Both the position numbers and the translations under genes were made by a program. A stretch of DNA of 64,000 bases from Bifidobacterium sp. ESL0732 (GTDB lineage Bacteria > Actinomycetota > Actinomycetes > Actinomycetales > Bifidobacteriaceae): positions 806,001-870,000 of the forward strand of contig NZ_CP113920.1 of the NCBI RefSeq assembly GCF_029395535.1. The letters are read 5' to 3'. This document shows positions 34,322-43,820 of the stretch, piece by piece; the stretch's first letter is position 1; every line of letters begins with the position of its first letter. The notes below the pieces were generated by a model, which was given only the letters and a program-made list of their open reading frames with translations, did not search any database and was not told the origin of the DNA.

Positions 34322-35098
34322 TCAGACGTTGAGGCGGTAGATGATGGCCATGCCCTTGAAGATTAGGTCGGGGTCGTAGACATCGATGTCCTCGGTGTCG
34401 TCCTTGAAAACCGAGCCGAGACCACCGGTGGCGACCACCTTGAAATCCTCTTCTATTTCGCGATGGAACTGCTCGACGGTCCGTTCGATGCCGCCGAGGA
34501 AATTGTAGTAGAGGCCGGCCTGCATGGCCGTTTTGGTGCCTTTCGCAAGAATCGAGGCCGGTCGCGTGATTTCGACTTCGGGCAGTTGGGCGGTGCCGGA
34601 AACCAGCGAACTGATGGAGGTCTGCAGACCGGGGCTGATGAGGCCCGCTGTGATGGACTTGTTGACATCAACATAGTTGAAGGTGGTCGCTGTGCCGAAA
34701 TCTGCCACCAAAACGGGCCCGCCGTATATGCCATAGGCACCGACGCAATCCGCCAGGCAGTCCGCGCCCAACGATTTCGGATCGTCCATGCGGATGGACA
34801 GGCCAGATTTGACGCCGGGGCCGACGATGATCGGGTCGATATCAAGGAACTTGACGATGCTGGAACGGAAGGAATGCATGATCTGTGGGACCACGGAGGC
34901 GACGATGACATCATCGACATCGTCCGGGGTGTATCCGCCGGACTCAAGGAACTGGAGCAGCAGCAGGCCGTATTCGTCGCTGGTCCTGAAGGTCTTGGTG
35001 GTGATGCGCCACGTGTCGGTGATGGTGAAGGCGGGGGAGCTGTCGTCCACCACGCCGATCTCGATGTTCGTGTTGCCGATGTCAATCGCGAGTAGCAT
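34322..35098 (-). CDS. coaX: Type III pantothenate kinase
   Basis: First step of coenzyme A synthesis, phosphorylating pantothenate. 258 residues from ATG at 35098 with GGAAGG upstream; the frame is open 14 codons further without a site. ASKHA-fold motifs are visible: phosphate 1 LLAIDIGNTNIEIGV, the pantothenate loop GPGVKSGL, phosphate 2 ADFGTATTFNYVD, GLISPGLQTS, and adenosine ATGGLGSVF. The conserved Asp of DPKSLGADCLAD is present. CoaX enzymes are insensitive to CoA feedback. It stands between two binding-protein genes and is unlikely to be co-regulated with either. Confidence 0.94.
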   Translation of the reverse strand: MLLAIDIGNTNIEIGVVDDSSPAFTITDTWRITTKTFRTSDEYGLLLLQFLESGGYTPDDVDDVIVASVVPQIMHSFRSSIVKFLDIDPIIVGPGVKSGLSIRMDDPKSLGADCLADCVGAYGIYGGPVLVADFGTATTFNYVDVNKSITAGLISPGLQTSISSLVSGTAQLPEVEITRPASILAKGTKTAMQAGLYYNFLGGIERTVEQFHREIEEDFKVVATGGLGSVFKDDTEDIDVYDPDLIFKGMAIIYRLNV

Positions 35099-35285
35099 GT
35101 TGTCCGCCTTCCAAAGATTTATTGGCGTCTCTCTCGGCACTTTGTGGGAGTGCCGTTCGCCTTACGTCTTGCGTCCCATCATACGCTGTCAACGGCGTAA
35201 ATCTATCGGTATTCGTATGATGGAAACCGCAGACGACCCGTGAGGGCGGCTAGCGAATGTAATAATATCTATCAAAGAGGAAAGT

Positions 35286-37022
35286 ATGCCTACGAATTCA
35301 GGTGCGCACGGCGAAAACGACGCAACCGACAACAAATCAACAGGCACCGACGAAAACGAGATGGCGACGAACACTGCCGACGGCCCTACGAATGCTGGCA
35401 GCACTGACGAGACGCTCAATGCGCATGTCAAAGGCGTTTCTGGTGGCAATGCTTCCGGTGTTAACGGCGGCAAGGCCGGAAAAGGCAAGAAAAAGGGCTG
35501 GATCTGGGCGATTGTCGCGGTAGTCGTCGTAGTGGCGCTTATCGTCGCTTTCGTGGTGATTCGCGGCAATCAAAAGGTCAGTGACGGCATGGCTAGGATG
35601 CATAAAGCTGAAACCGTCACCGTCGGCCTCAAACTTGCCCCCACGAACCTCGACATCCGCAACCAGTCCGGCTCCGCGCTCGATCAGGTGCTTGTGGGCA
35701 ATGTCTACGAAGGACTCGTCGCACGCGATTCCAACAACAAGGTTGTGCCGGGACTGGCCAAAAGCTGGGAGAAAAACGCCGACGGGACGAGCTATACGTT
35801 CCATCTCAACCGTGGAATGAACTTCTCCAACGGAGACAAACTTGACGCCAACGACGTGGCGTGGTCCATCAACGAACTGGTGGCCAAGCACTACCATGAT
35901 TCCGAATCGCTCATGAATTTCAAGTCGGTGACGGCCACGGACGCCGATACTGTCAAGCTTGACCTGACCGCGCCTTACGCCAACCTCTTGTGGGAGCTCG
36001 CCTGCCGGCCAGGACTGGTGTTCGACAAGAACGCCAACTACGACATGAAGACGCAGGCGGTGGGCTCCGGGCCGTATGTCGTCACCAAATTCGTGCCGAA
36101 CGATTCCATTACGCTGAAAGCCAATCCGAACTATTGGGGCGAGCATAAGGCCATGACCCAGACCATCGTGCTGCGTTATTTCGGCGATGACAATGCAGCC
36201 GTCAACGCGCTGAAATCCGGGGATGTCCAAGTGCTGGCACCCGTGACCGAAAATCTTGCCGAGCCCTTTGAAAAAGATAACGCTCACTATCGCGTCGCGG
36301 CTGGAGATGACACCGACAAATTCGTGCTCGCCATGAATTCCAAGGGTGTCAAGACCTCGGATGTGCGCGTGCGTCAGGCCATCCGATACGCCATCGATCA
36401 CAAGCAGCTCATCGCCTCGCGCGGCGGGGCCGACAAGGCGCTGGGTGGGCCGATTCCCTCGCTGGACCCCGGCTATGAAGATCTGACAGGGCTGTATCCG
36501 CACGATGTCGACAAAGCCAAGGCGCTGATGAAGGAGGCCGGCTATACCCCAGACCATCCGCTCGAGCTGCGGCTGACCTACGCCAACACCTACGGCACGG
36601 AGCTCGGCGACCAGCTGCGCAGCCAGCTGAAGCCCATCGGCATTGACTTGAAGGTCAATGTGGTCGAATTCTCTACGTGGTTGCAGGATGTGCTCAAAAA
36701 TAAAGATTACGACCTCTCCATGGTCGACCACAACGAAAGCCATGATTTCTCGCAGTGGACGCAGGACAGTTACTACTACAACTACAGCAATCAGAAGGTC
36801 AAGGACTACTACAACCAGGCGATGGCTGCTTCCAGCGATTCCCAGCGCGACGCGTTGCTCGCCAAGGCCGCTCGTGTGGTCAGCGAGGACGCGCCTGCCG
36901 ACTGGCTCTTCAACTACCGCATCACTACGGCGATGAAGGCAGAAGTGCAGGGTTTCCCGCTCAACCTGAACCAGACACTGCTGCCGCTGTATGGCGTGAT
37001 GTACTTGACGCCGGTTAAGTAG
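35286..37022 (+). CDS. Peptide ABC transporter substrate-binding protein with uncleaved-type membrane anchor
   Basis: 578 residues. The body (from about residue 105) is a family 5 oligopeptide-binding domain: TVTVGLKLAPTNLDIRNQSG, PGLAKSWEKNADGTSYTFHL, NDVAWSINEL, VGSGPYVVTKF and RQAIRYAIDHKQLI. The N-terminus is unusual: about 70 hydrophilic residues, then KGKKK and one 20-residue helix (GWIWAIVAVVVVVALIVAFV) with no lipobox Cys. It is therefore anchored by a transmembrane helix with a long cytoplasmic tail instead of a lipid. ATG at 35286 follows AAAGAGGAAAGT. It heads the five-gene dpp-like operon, separated from the first permease by array B. Confidence 0.92.
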   Translation: MPTNSGAHGENDATDNKSTGTDENEMATNTADGPTNAGSTDETLNAHVKGVSGGNASGVNGGKAGKGKKKGWIWAIVAVVVVVALIVAFVVIRGNQKVSDGMARMHKAETVTVGLKLAPTNLDIRNQSGSALDQVLVGNVYEGLVARDSNNKVVPGLAKSWEKNADGTSYTFHLNRGMNFSNGDKLDANDVAWSINELVAKHYHDSESLMNFKSVTATDADTVKLDLTAPYANLLWELACRPGLVFDKNANYDMKTQAVGSGPYVVTKFVPNDSITLKANPNYWGEHKAMTQTIVLRYFGDDNAAVNALKSGDVQVLAPVTENLAEPFEKDNAHYRVAAGDDTDKFVLAMNSKGVKTSDVRVRQAIRYAIDHKQLIASRGGADKALGGPIPSLDPGYEDLTGLYPHDVDKAKALMKEAGYTPDHPLELRLTYANTYGTELGDQLRSQLKPIGIDLKVNVVEFSTWLQDVLKNKDYDLSMVDHNESHDFSQWTQDSYYYNYSNQKVKDYYNQAMAASSDSQRDALLAKAARVVSEDAPADWLFNYRITTAMKAEVQGFPLNLNQTLLPLYGVMYLTPVK

Positions 37023-37032
37023 TAAGTGAGGT

Positions 37033-37141
37033 CGCGTCGGTAAGCAGAAAAATGGAGGTCGTAATCTGCTTGTCGACGCGGGCGTGACGTTGGACGCGTC
37101 GGTAAGCAGAAAATCTGGGTTGAAATCTGCTTATTGACGCA
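37033..37141. repeat. Two tandem 62-bp palindromic units (array B)
   Basis: Left arms CGCGTCGGTAAGCAGA at 37033-37048 and 37095-37110 are identical and exactly 62 bp apart. Right arms TCTGCTTGTCGACGCG (37065-37080) and TCTGCTTATTGACGCA (37126-37141) complete two hairpins with loops of 16 and 15 bases. Mismatches become G-U pairs in RNA. Same family, loop size and period as array A at 1591-1701. It lies between the binding-protein and permease genes, where a stable hairpin could protect the binding-protein mRNA. Confidence 0.85.
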
Positions 37142-37171
37142 AATGCATAGATGAGAATGAGGCAAAGACAT

Positions 37172-38143
37172 ATGCGATTCGTCATTCGGCGGCTCCTGCT
37201 GTTTGTAGCGGCGCTGCTTGCCATTTCGGTGGTGATTTTCGCGGCGCTGCGCATTCTGCCCGGCGATGTGGCCAGCGTGATGGCCGGGCTCAACGCGCCT
37301 TCGGAACGTGTGGCCCAGTTGCGCTCGCAGATGGGGCTTGACCGGCCGCTGGTTGTACAGTACTTCAGCTGGCTGGGCGGTTTGCTGCACGGCAATTTTG
37401 GCACCTCGCTTCTGACCGGTCGCTCGATTAGCTCGACCGTTGCCATGCGCTCTTCGGTCACCTTCCCGCTTATTGTTCTAGGGCTTGTCGTGGCGCTCGC
37501 CATCGGCTTGACGCTTGGGGTAGTGTCCACTTTGGCCACTCGCCCGGCGGTTCGTTCTGCGTTTCATTTCGTCGCCATCGTCGGTGGTGCCATCCCGGCG
37601 CTGTGGGGAGGCCTGCTGCTGATTTTGCTGTTCGGGCGTGGCACAGGATTGCTGGGCATCTTGCCTTCGCAAGGGTTCCCCGAGGCTGGCTGGGGCAGTT
37701 TCGGTTCGGCTCTGGCCTCGCTGGTCCTGCCTGCGTTGGCCGTCGGCATCATCGATGGTGCGAGTCTCATGCGCTATACGCGCTCGGCGCTGGGTGAAGT
37801 GATGAACAGCGGGTATATGGATCAGGCGATGGCTTGTGGCTATACACGCCGCCAGGCCGCGCTCAAAGTTGGGCTGAGACTGGCGACGCCTCAGCTGGTG
37901 AGTGTGGTCGGGTTGATGTTCGCTGGCATGATCACCGGTGTTATGGTAATCGAAAATCTCTTCGCGCTGCCTGGCATCGGGGCTGGCTTGGTCACAGACC
38001 TCGGCAACCGCGACTTGATTGCGGTGCAAAGCGAACTGTTCATGTTGGCTGCCTTCTTCCTCTTCATCGGCTTCCTCGTCGATCTGCTGCATCGCTTCCT
38101 CGACCCGCGCCTCAAGCACGCCGTGCAGGGAGGTGCGCAATGA
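37172..38143 (+). CDS. Peptide ABC transporter permease, DppB type
   Basis: 323 residues from ATG at 37172, which has GAGG nine bases upstream; an in-frame ATG at 37151 has none. N-terminal helix FVIRRLLLFVAALLAISVVIF followed by the DppB signature LRILPGD, an outer loop, and five more helices. The ATPase-contact segment is SALGEVMNSGYMDQAMACGYTRRQAALKVGLRLA. It forms the heterodimeric channel with the DppC-type protein encoded next. Its stop overlaps that gene's start. Confidence 0.93.
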   Translation: MRFVIRRLLLFVAALLAISVVIFAALRILPGDVASVMAGLNAPSERVAQLRSQMGLDRPLVVQYFSWLGGLLHGNFGTSLLTGRSISSTVAMRSSVTFPLIVLGLVVALAIGLTLGVVSTLATRPAVRSAFHFVAIVGGAIPALWGGLLLILLFGRGTGLLGILPSQGFPEAGWGSFGSALASLVLPALAVGIIDGASLMRYTRSALGEVMNSGYMDQAMACGYTRRQAALKVGLRLATPQLVSVVGLMFAGMITGVMVIENLFALPGIGAGLVTDLGNRDLIAVQSELFMLAAFFLFIGFLVDLLHRFLDPRLKHAVQGGAQ

Positions 38144-39012
38144 TGAAAAGCAAGTCTTCAAGCAAATTTACTATTGTATTACGTTCGATATGGCGGCGTG
38201 GCGAAGGCAAGTTTTCGCTGATTGTGTTGGCACTGTGGGTCGCGGTCTCGCTGATTTCGCTGGTTTGGACGCCGCAATCATTGTGGGCGACCGACGGTTA
38301 CCATGTCTGGTCCAAGCCGTCTACTGTGCATTGGCTCGGCACCGATGGAACCGGAGCGGATGTGTTCAGCTGGCTGATGGCCGGGGCGCGAACGAATCTG
38401 TTTATTGCCATTTTGGCAGTGGTTTTCGCGGGCGCGCTTGGCATATTGCTGATGAGTGCGATGGTTTCGCGCAATTCGGCGCTGTCGAATGTTTCAGTGG
38501 TTGCGGTGGACGCGCTGATTTCCATTCCGACCGTGCTGATCGCCCTGATTCTGGCGGTTCCGATGGGAGCTTCCGTTGCGGTTATCATCATCGCCTGTGG
38601 CATTGGCTATGGCCTCAACCTGGCACGTATAGCACGCCCACAGGCGTTGCTGGCGGCCAATTCCGACTATGTCGGCTCAGCGCTTTCCTACGGAGCTACC
38701 GGACCATCGGTGATGCTGCACCATATCCTGCCAAACGCGATGCCGACCATCATGGTCCAGCTTTCGCTTTCCGCTGGCACTGCGGTGCTTGCCGAATCCG
38801 GCCTGACCTATCTCGGCGTCGGCGTGCCCAGTGGCGTACCGAGCTGGGGTCATTCGCTGGCTACGTCGGTCAAATTCATCAATATTTACCCGTTGACTGT
38901 GCTTTGGCCGGGCCTTATCGTCACCATCGTGGTGGTGGCGTTGAACGTTTTCGGCGACGTATTGCGCGATGCCATCGATCCGGTGACGAATCCGGAATTG
39001 CGGGAGGTGTGA
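38140..39012 (+). CDS. Peptide ABC transporter permease, DppC type
   Basis: 290 residues. Start at ATG 38140 (ATGATG) overlaps the stop of the preceding permease, with GGGAGG upstream, so the two are translationally coupled. The N-terminal helix is followed by WLGTDGTGADVFSWLMAGARTNL, the DppC landmark, then five helices and the EAA loop LAANSDYVGSALSYGATGPSVMLHHILPNAMPTIM. A long frame starting at 37834 in the same phase overlaps the DppB gene and is not coding. The ATPase gene begins two bases after its stop. Confidence 0.93.
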   Translation: MMKSKSSSKFTIVLRSIWRRGEGKFSLIVLALWVAVSLISLVWTPQSLWATDGYHVWSKPSTVHWLGTDGTGADVFSWLMAGARTNLFIAILAVVFAGALGILLMSAMVSRNSALSNVSVVAVDALISIPTVLIALILAVPMGASVAVIIIACGIGYGLNLARIARPQALLAANSDYVGSALSYGATGPSVMLHHILPNAMPTIMVQLSLSAGTAVLAESGLTYLGVGVPSGVPSWGHSLATSVKFINIYPLTVLWPGLIVTIVVVALNVFGDVLRDAIDPVTNPELREV

Positions 39013-39014
39013 CA

Positions 39015-39803
39015 ATGAGCGTTGAAGTGAAACAACTTGGCATTTCCATTGCTGGTAAGTCGATTGTACAGGATGTCGATTTGCATATCGGTGATGGCGA
39101 ACGGGTCGGTCTCATCGGTTCGTCCGGGTCCGGAAAGTCCATGATTTCCAAGGCGATGCTTGGCCTTCTGCCGATGATTGCGAAAACTTCCGGTTCCGTG
39201 ATGCTTGGTGATACGCAGGTTGTCGGAGCGGACGGAACCGTTCTTGCCGGTCTGCGCGGGCGTTACGTCGGTGCGGTGTTCCAGAATCCAGCGTCATCGT
39301 TGAATCCGGTTTTGACCGTCGGTAAACAGGTCGAGCTGCCGTTGAAACTTCATTATGACTTGGACAAGGCTGATCGTCAGGCACGCGTTTCTGGGATGCT
39401 CGAAAAGGTCGGGCTTGACGAAACGACGGCGAAAAAATATCCTAGTGAGCTTTCCGGCGGCCAACAGCAGCGTGTTGGCATCGCCACGGCTTTGATTACT
39501 TCGCCTCGGCTGATTATCGCCGACGAACCCACAACTGCGCTCGACTCCATCACACAGCGTCAAATTGTCGATTTGTTGGTTTCATTGGTCGACAAATCTG
39601 GTGCCTCGATGCTGTTCATCACTCATGATTTCTCGGTACTTGCCCGTGCTACGACGCGTTGCTATGTGCTCGATGACGGCCGGATTATCGAATCTGGGAA
39701 TACTTCTGATTTGTTGGATAATCCGCAAAGCAGACAGACTAAAAAACTGGTTGGTGCGGCCAGAGAGCTGACATTGCAACGAAAGCAGGATTGCGATGAC
39801 TAA
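39015..39803 (+). CDS. Peptide ABC transporter ATP-binding protein, DppD type
   Basis: 262 residues from ATG at 39015, with GGGAGG upstream. Walker [10 protein letters not shown], signature [10 protein letters not shown], Walker [13 protein letters not shown] and switch [11 protein letters not shown] are present. Compared with classic DppD it lacks the long C-terminal Cys-rich [4Fe-4S]-type tail and ends soon after the ABC domain. One of the two ATPases energising the peptide importer; its stop overlaps the start of the second by eight bases. Confidence 0.93.
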   Translation: MSVEVKQLGISIAGKSIVQDVDLHIGDGERVGLIGSSGSGKSMISKAMLGLLPMIAKTSGSVMLGDTQVVGADGTVLAGLRGRYVGAVFQNPASSLNPVLTVGKQVELPLKLHYDLDKADRQARVSGMLEKVGLDETTAKKYPSELSGGQQQRVGIATALITSPRLIIADEPTTALDSITQRQIVDLLVSLVDKSGASMLFITHDFSVLARATTRCYVLDDGRIIESGNTSDLLDNPQSRQTKKLVGAARELTLQRKQDCDD

Positions 39804-40581
39804 ACAACAGATGCTGCTGACAGGCAAAGGAATCAGCCGAGTTTTCGGAAAAGGCAAGAACCGGCAGACCGCGCTGGACGATGTCGACGTCGAAGTGAGC
39901 GCAGGGGAGTGCCTTGCTTTGATTGGCGGTTCCGGGTCGGGCAAGTCCACGTTGACGCGGATTCTTCTGGGACTTGACCAGCCGACTTCGGGAACGGTGA
40001 CTTTTGAAGGAAAACGGGTTGAGGGACGCAAATCATCGGGTTACGAAGCTTTGCGGCGGGAATCAAGCCTCGTGTTCCAGAGCCCGTTCACCTCGCTTGA
40101 CCCGCGCTGGAATGTAGCGAAGTCTGTGGCGGAACCTCTGAACATTCAGCGGAAGCGTTCGAAAACCGACAATCTGGATATAGCCGCGAAAGTCCGTGAG
40201 TCCTTGTCTTTGGTCGGCCTTGACCCCGATGAATTCCTGAATCGTTATCCCATAGACCTTTCTGGCGGGCAGGCACAGCGCGTCGCCATCGCTCGCGCAT
40301 TGGTCACAGATCCCAAGCTCATCGTCGCCGACGAACCGATGAGTGCCATCGACGTGGCCGCGCGCCTGCAGATTCTTGAGGCGTTTGCCGCCATACGCAA
40401 ATCTCGACCGGAGACGGCCATTCTCATGATTTCGCACGATTTGGGTGTGGTGCAACATATCGGTGACCGCATCGTTGTGCTCCATGACGGCGAGGTGGTG
40501 GAAAGCGGCGCCACCGATGACGTGCTCAACCGCCCGCAGGCCGACTACACCCGCGAGCTGGTTGCTGCTGCTTCCCTATAA
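39796..40581 (+). CDS. Peptide ABC transporter ATP-binding protein, DppF type
   Basis: 261 residues. ATG at 39796 lies inside the end of the preceding ATPase gene. Walker A GGSGSGKST, Q-loop VFQSPFTSLDPRWN (the FQ-P-SLNPR pattern of DppF/OppF), signature LSGGQAQRVA, Walker B LIVADEPMSAID and LMISHDLGVVQHIGDR are visible. The C-terminus carries NRPQADYTRELVAA, a family landmark. It completes a five-component peptide importer. The convergent dehydrogenase gene ends only eight bases beyond its stop. Confidence 0.94.
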   Translation: MTKQQMLLTGKGISRVFGKGKNRQTALDDVDVEVSAGECLALIGGSGSGKSTLTRILLGLDQPTSGTVTFEGKRVEGRKSSGYEALRRESSLVFQSPFTSLDPRWNVAKSVAEPLNIQRKRSKTDNLDIAAKVRESLSLVGLDPDEFLNRYPIDLSGGQAQRVAIARALVTDPKLIVADEPMSAIDVAARLQILEAFAAIRKSRPETAILMISHDLGVVQHIGDRIVVLHDGEVVESGATDDVLNRPQADYTRELVAAASL

Positions 40582-40589
40582 GCCCGAAA

Positions 40590-41582
40590 CTACTCGACTA
40601 CATTAAAGCGCTCGCCGTTGCAGAAGGCGTGAATCGAACGTGCAAGCTGGCGGGAAAGGTCGCGGTAGGCGTCATCCGCGCGCCAGGCGACATGCGGAGT
40701 GAGGATGGTGCCAGGAACCGAACGCAGCGGGTCGTCGGCCGGCAGCGGTTCCTTGTCGTAGACGTCGATGGCGGCCTTGATGTCGCCACGCTTGAGCCTG
40801 TTGACCAGAGCGCCTTCTTCGATGAGCTCGGCGCGAGCCGTGTTGATGAAGTAGCTGCCTGGCTTGAGCTTGTCCAAATCGGCTGCGGTCACGACCCTCT
40901 GTGTCTCTTCGTTTAGCGGCAGATGAAGGCTCACGATATCCGAATGGGCTATGAGCTCGCCGATGCCGTCAACGGGCGTCGCCCGTAGGGAACGCGCTGT
41001 GGCGGCATTGACATGGGAGTTCCAGACCAGCGTATGCATGCCGAAGCCATCGGCAATGCGTGCGACGGTCTGGCCGATACCGCCGAAACCGATAAGTCCT
41101 ATCGTCTTTTCCTTAAGTGACATGCCTTCGAGTCCGCTCCAGTTGCCTTCACGGATGCTGCGGTCCATGGCGCCGATCGAGCGCGCAAGTTCGAAAATCA
41201 ACGCAAACGTATATTCCGCAACGGTTTCGTCGCCGTAATGGACGGTGTTGCAAATGCGGATACCCAGCTCACGGGTGCGGTTGAGATCGATGAAATTGGC
41301 GACGCCGGTGCCGCCGAAAACGAAGCAGCGCACGTGGGTGCCGAGTTCGTCGAGCAACCTGCCGGTGACGTGGAAGCCGATGACCACGACGATATCGGCG
41401 TCTTTGCAGCGTTCGAGAATGGTATCGGGTTCGATGTTGAAATCCTTGTACATCCGTACGCGCGCGACGTTGTGCAGCATCCGCATGCTTGTGGCAATGG
41501 GCTGGTACATGGCCGCGAACATCGAGGGAATGACCACCAACGGCAGTTCGGTGTGTTCGGATTGCGTTTCGATATACTCCAT
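40590..41582 (-). CDS. D-isomer-specific 2-hydroxyacid dehydrogenase
   Basis: 330 residues of NAD(P)-dependent dehydrogenase interconverting a 2-keto acid and a D-2-hydroxy acid. The Rossmann motif is GLIGFGGIGQTVARIADGFG. The catalytic residues are Arg in NTARAELIEEGAL, Glu in YDKEPLP and His in ILTPHVAWR, the standard set. The N-terminal half has HVRCFVFGGTGVANFIDL and YGDETVAEYTFALIFELAR. The substrate cannot be fixed; D-lactate, hydroxypyruvate or a branched keto acid are all possible. ATG at 41582 is followed on the opposite strand, after 290 bases, by the divergent alpha-glucosidase gene. Confidence 0.9.
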   Translation of the reverse strand: MEYIETQSEHTELPLVVIPSMFAAMYQPIATSMRMLHNVARVRMYKDFNIEPDTILERCKDADIVVVIGFHVTGRLLDELGTHVRCFVFGGTGVANFIDLNRTRELGIRICNTVHYGDETVAEYTFALIFELARSIGAMDRSIREGNWSGLEGMSLKEKTIGLIGFGGIGQTVARIADGFGMHTLVWNSHVNAATARSLRATPVDGIGELIAHSDIVSLHLPLNEETQRVVTAADLDKLKPGSYFINTARAELIEEGALVNRLKRGDIKAAIDVYDKEPLPADDPLRSVPGTILTPHVAWRADDAYRDLSRQLARSIHAFCNGERFNVVE

Positions 41583-41873
41583 ACCCCCAAGAATAATTCC
41601 GCCTCTGAACTATGGAAACGGAGACTATCGCTATACGAAAGATGGCGCAGATGGATATTGCCGTGAGTTATGTCTGCTGTAATGGTGCTTGATTTTATGT
41701 GTTAATTGTCGAAGGAAAACAGGCTTTCGACGGTAGTGCGCAATCAATAAATAAGGTTGATTTGTGCGAGAAACGGCGTAACGTCGGGTGCCGCATTCTC
41801 GCAACACGAATATGATGAATATTGAGATTTGATACGCAGTGCGAAGATGCAGCAGCGAAAAGAGGTTTTTGAA

Positions 41874-43682
41874 ATGGTTGACGGGCAGCGAATGGGGATT
41901 GCAGATAGCGTGCGAACCAACGGGGCGACGCCGAATCCTTGGTGGGCCAACGCGGTGGTCTATCAGATCTACCCACGCAGTTTCCAAGACAGCAATGGCG
42001 ACGGTTTCGGTGATATTCAAGGGATTATTTCACGGCTTGACTATCTAGCTGGACTCGGCGTGGACGTGCTGTGGCTGAGCCCGGTCTATGTTTCGCCACA
42101 GGTCGACAACGGCTATGACATCGCCGATTATCAGAACATCGACCCCAGATTCGGCACGATGGACGATATGGACGAGCTGCTGAGCGAAGCCCACAAACGG
42201 GGGCTCAAGATCGTGATGGACCTCGTGGTCAACCACACTTCCGACGAGCACGCCTGGTTCCAGGCCAGCCGCGACAAGGATGACGAACATGCCGACTGGT
42301 ATTGGTGGCGGCCGGCGCGCAAGGGGCACGAACCGGGCACGCCGGGCGCGGAACCGAACAAATGGGGCAGCTATTTCGGAGGTTCGGCCTGGACCTACGA
42401 TCCGAAACGGGGCGAATACTATCTCCATCAGTATTCCGCCAAGCAGCCTGACCTCAATTGGGAGAATCCCGAGGTGCGCAAAGCCATCTACAAGATGATG
42501 AACTGGTGGATGGATCGCGGCATCGACGGCTTCCGCATGGATGTCATCGCCGAAATCTCCAAACGAGTCGATTCCAACGGTAAACTGCCGGGGGAGCCGG
42601 GCGGGCACATTCCCGATTTGCCGGCGAACCACGGCTATTCCACGCCGTTCCTGGCCTGCACCGACGGGCCGAGACTTGACGAATTCCTGCGTGAGATGCG
42701 CCATGCGGTTTTCGACGGGCGTGAAGGCTATATGACAGTGGGGGAGGCGCCCGGGATTCGCCTGAAACGCGACGGCTATATTACCGATCCGGCTAATGGC
42801 GAGCTCGATATGATGTTCCTGTTCAACCACGTGCTGTTCGACTGCAAGAATTATGACACATGGTCACCAGTCCCATTCAAGGTCGATGGACTGCGCAAGA
42901 TCATGGCCAAGGAACAAAAAGCGGTAAACAAAGCCGGTTGGGCGAGCCTGTATTTCAACAACCACGACCAGCCGCGCGCTCTTTCGCGTTGGGGCGATGA
43001 CAGTGAGGCGATGCGGGTCAAAAGCGCGAAGGCACTAGGGCTCTTGCTACACATGCATCGCGGTACGCCGTATATCTATGAGGGTGAGGAACTGGGGATG
43101 ACCAATGCCCACTTCACGCGGCTTGAGCAATATCGTGATATCCAGTCACTCAATATCTACAAGGAGCGCGTCGACGAGCAGCATCGGGTTTCGTCTGAGG
43201 ACATGCTGGATGTGCTGGCCAAGCGCAGTCGTGACAATGCTCGCACGCCGATGCAGTGGGATGGCAGCAAATATGCCGGTTTCACGGCACCGGGTGCTTC
43301 GGTCGAGCCATGGATTGCGGTCAACCCGAACCATAACGTCATCAACGCCGAGACGGAAGTGGACGATCCGGATTCAGTCTACTCCTTCTATAAGAAGCTC
43401 ATCGCGCTTCGGCACACCGACGCGGTGGTCGCCGCCGGCGATTGGAAATTGATCGATGCTCATGACGAGCATGTCTACGCTTTCACGCGTTCGTTGGGCG
43501 ACGAGAAGCTGTTGGTGGCGGTGAACTGTTCGAGTCGGACTGTTCCGATTCCGCGGCAGACGGCGGCGTTGCTTGCCGCGGACGGAAAGCTTGATGAGGC
43601 GCGGTTGCTCATTTCCGTCACAGATTCGTTGCCGGTGCAAGGCCAGCTAGGTCCGTGGGAAGGTTTCGTATATCAAGTATAG
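41874..43682 (+). CDS. GH13 alpha-glucosidase (oligo-1,6-glucosidase type)
   Basis: 602 residues from ATG at 41874, with AGAGG eight bases upstream; the frame is open to 41829. A cytoplasmic enzyme releasing glucose from alpha-linked oligosaccharides. GH13 blocks are AVVYQIYPRSFQDSNGDGFGD, DVLWLSPVYVSPQVDNGYD, VMDLVVNHTSDEHAWF, the nucleophile Asp in GFRMDVIAEIS, the acid/base Glu in MTVGEAPGI, and the third Asp in YFNNHDQPRALSRWGDD. The GFRMDVI...GEAPG pattern and the absence of a signal peptide fit the oligo-1,6-glucosidase group, but sucrose, trehalulose or maltose specificity cannot be separated by eye. No sugar transporter or LacI gene is adjacent. Confidence 0.92.
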   Translation: MVDGQRMGIADSVRTNGATPNPWWANAVVYQIYPRSFQDSNGDGFGDIQGIISRLDYLAGLGVDVLWLSPVYVSPQVDNGYDIADYQNIDPRFGTMDDMDELLSEAHKRGLKIVMDLVVNHTSDEHAWFQASRDKDDEHADWYWWRPARKGHEPGTPGAEPNKWGSYFGGSAWTYDPKRGEYYLHQYSAKQPDLNWENPEVRKAIYKMMNWWMDRGIDGFRMDVIAEISKRVDSNGKLPGEPGGHIPDLPANHGYSTPFLACTDGPRLDEFLREMRHAVFDGREGYMTVGEAPGIRLKRDGYITDPANGELDMMFLFNHVLFDCKNYDTWSPVPFKVDGLRKIMAKEQKAVNKAGWASLYFNNHDQPRALSRWGDDSEAMRVKSAKALGLLLHMHRGTPYIYEGEELGMTNAHFTRLEQYRDIQSLNIYKERVDEQHRVSSEDMLDVLAKRSRDNARTPMQWDGSKYAGFTAPGASVEPWIAVNPNHNVINAETEVDDPDSVYSFYKKLIALRHTDAVVAAGDWKLIDAHDEHVYAFTRSLGDEKLLVAVNCSSRTVPIPRQTAALLAADGKLDEARLLISVTDSLPVQGQLGPWEGFVYQV

Positions 43683-43757
43683 CAGAGTTCTGTCATTGTC
43701 GAATTTCTTTGAAATTAAGCAAAGATACCTCTTCTTGATTGGCTTGAACTTTGTTGC

Positions 43758-43789
43758 ATTGTATAGTAAAATATATATTGTATAGCAAA
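43758..43789 (+). promoter_or_regulatory. Direct-repeat operator upstream of the toxin-antitoxin pair
   Basis: ATTGTATAGTAAA (43758-43770) and ATTGTATAGCAAA (43777-43789) are 19 bp apart and differ at one base. The TATAGT-type sequence may also serve as the -10. Direct repeats overlapping the promoter are expected for autoregulation by a ribbon-helix-helix antitoxin. Confidence 0.6.
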
Positions 43790-43820
43790 TGAGGTTGTTG
43801 ACTTGAGGCAGGGAGAGAAT

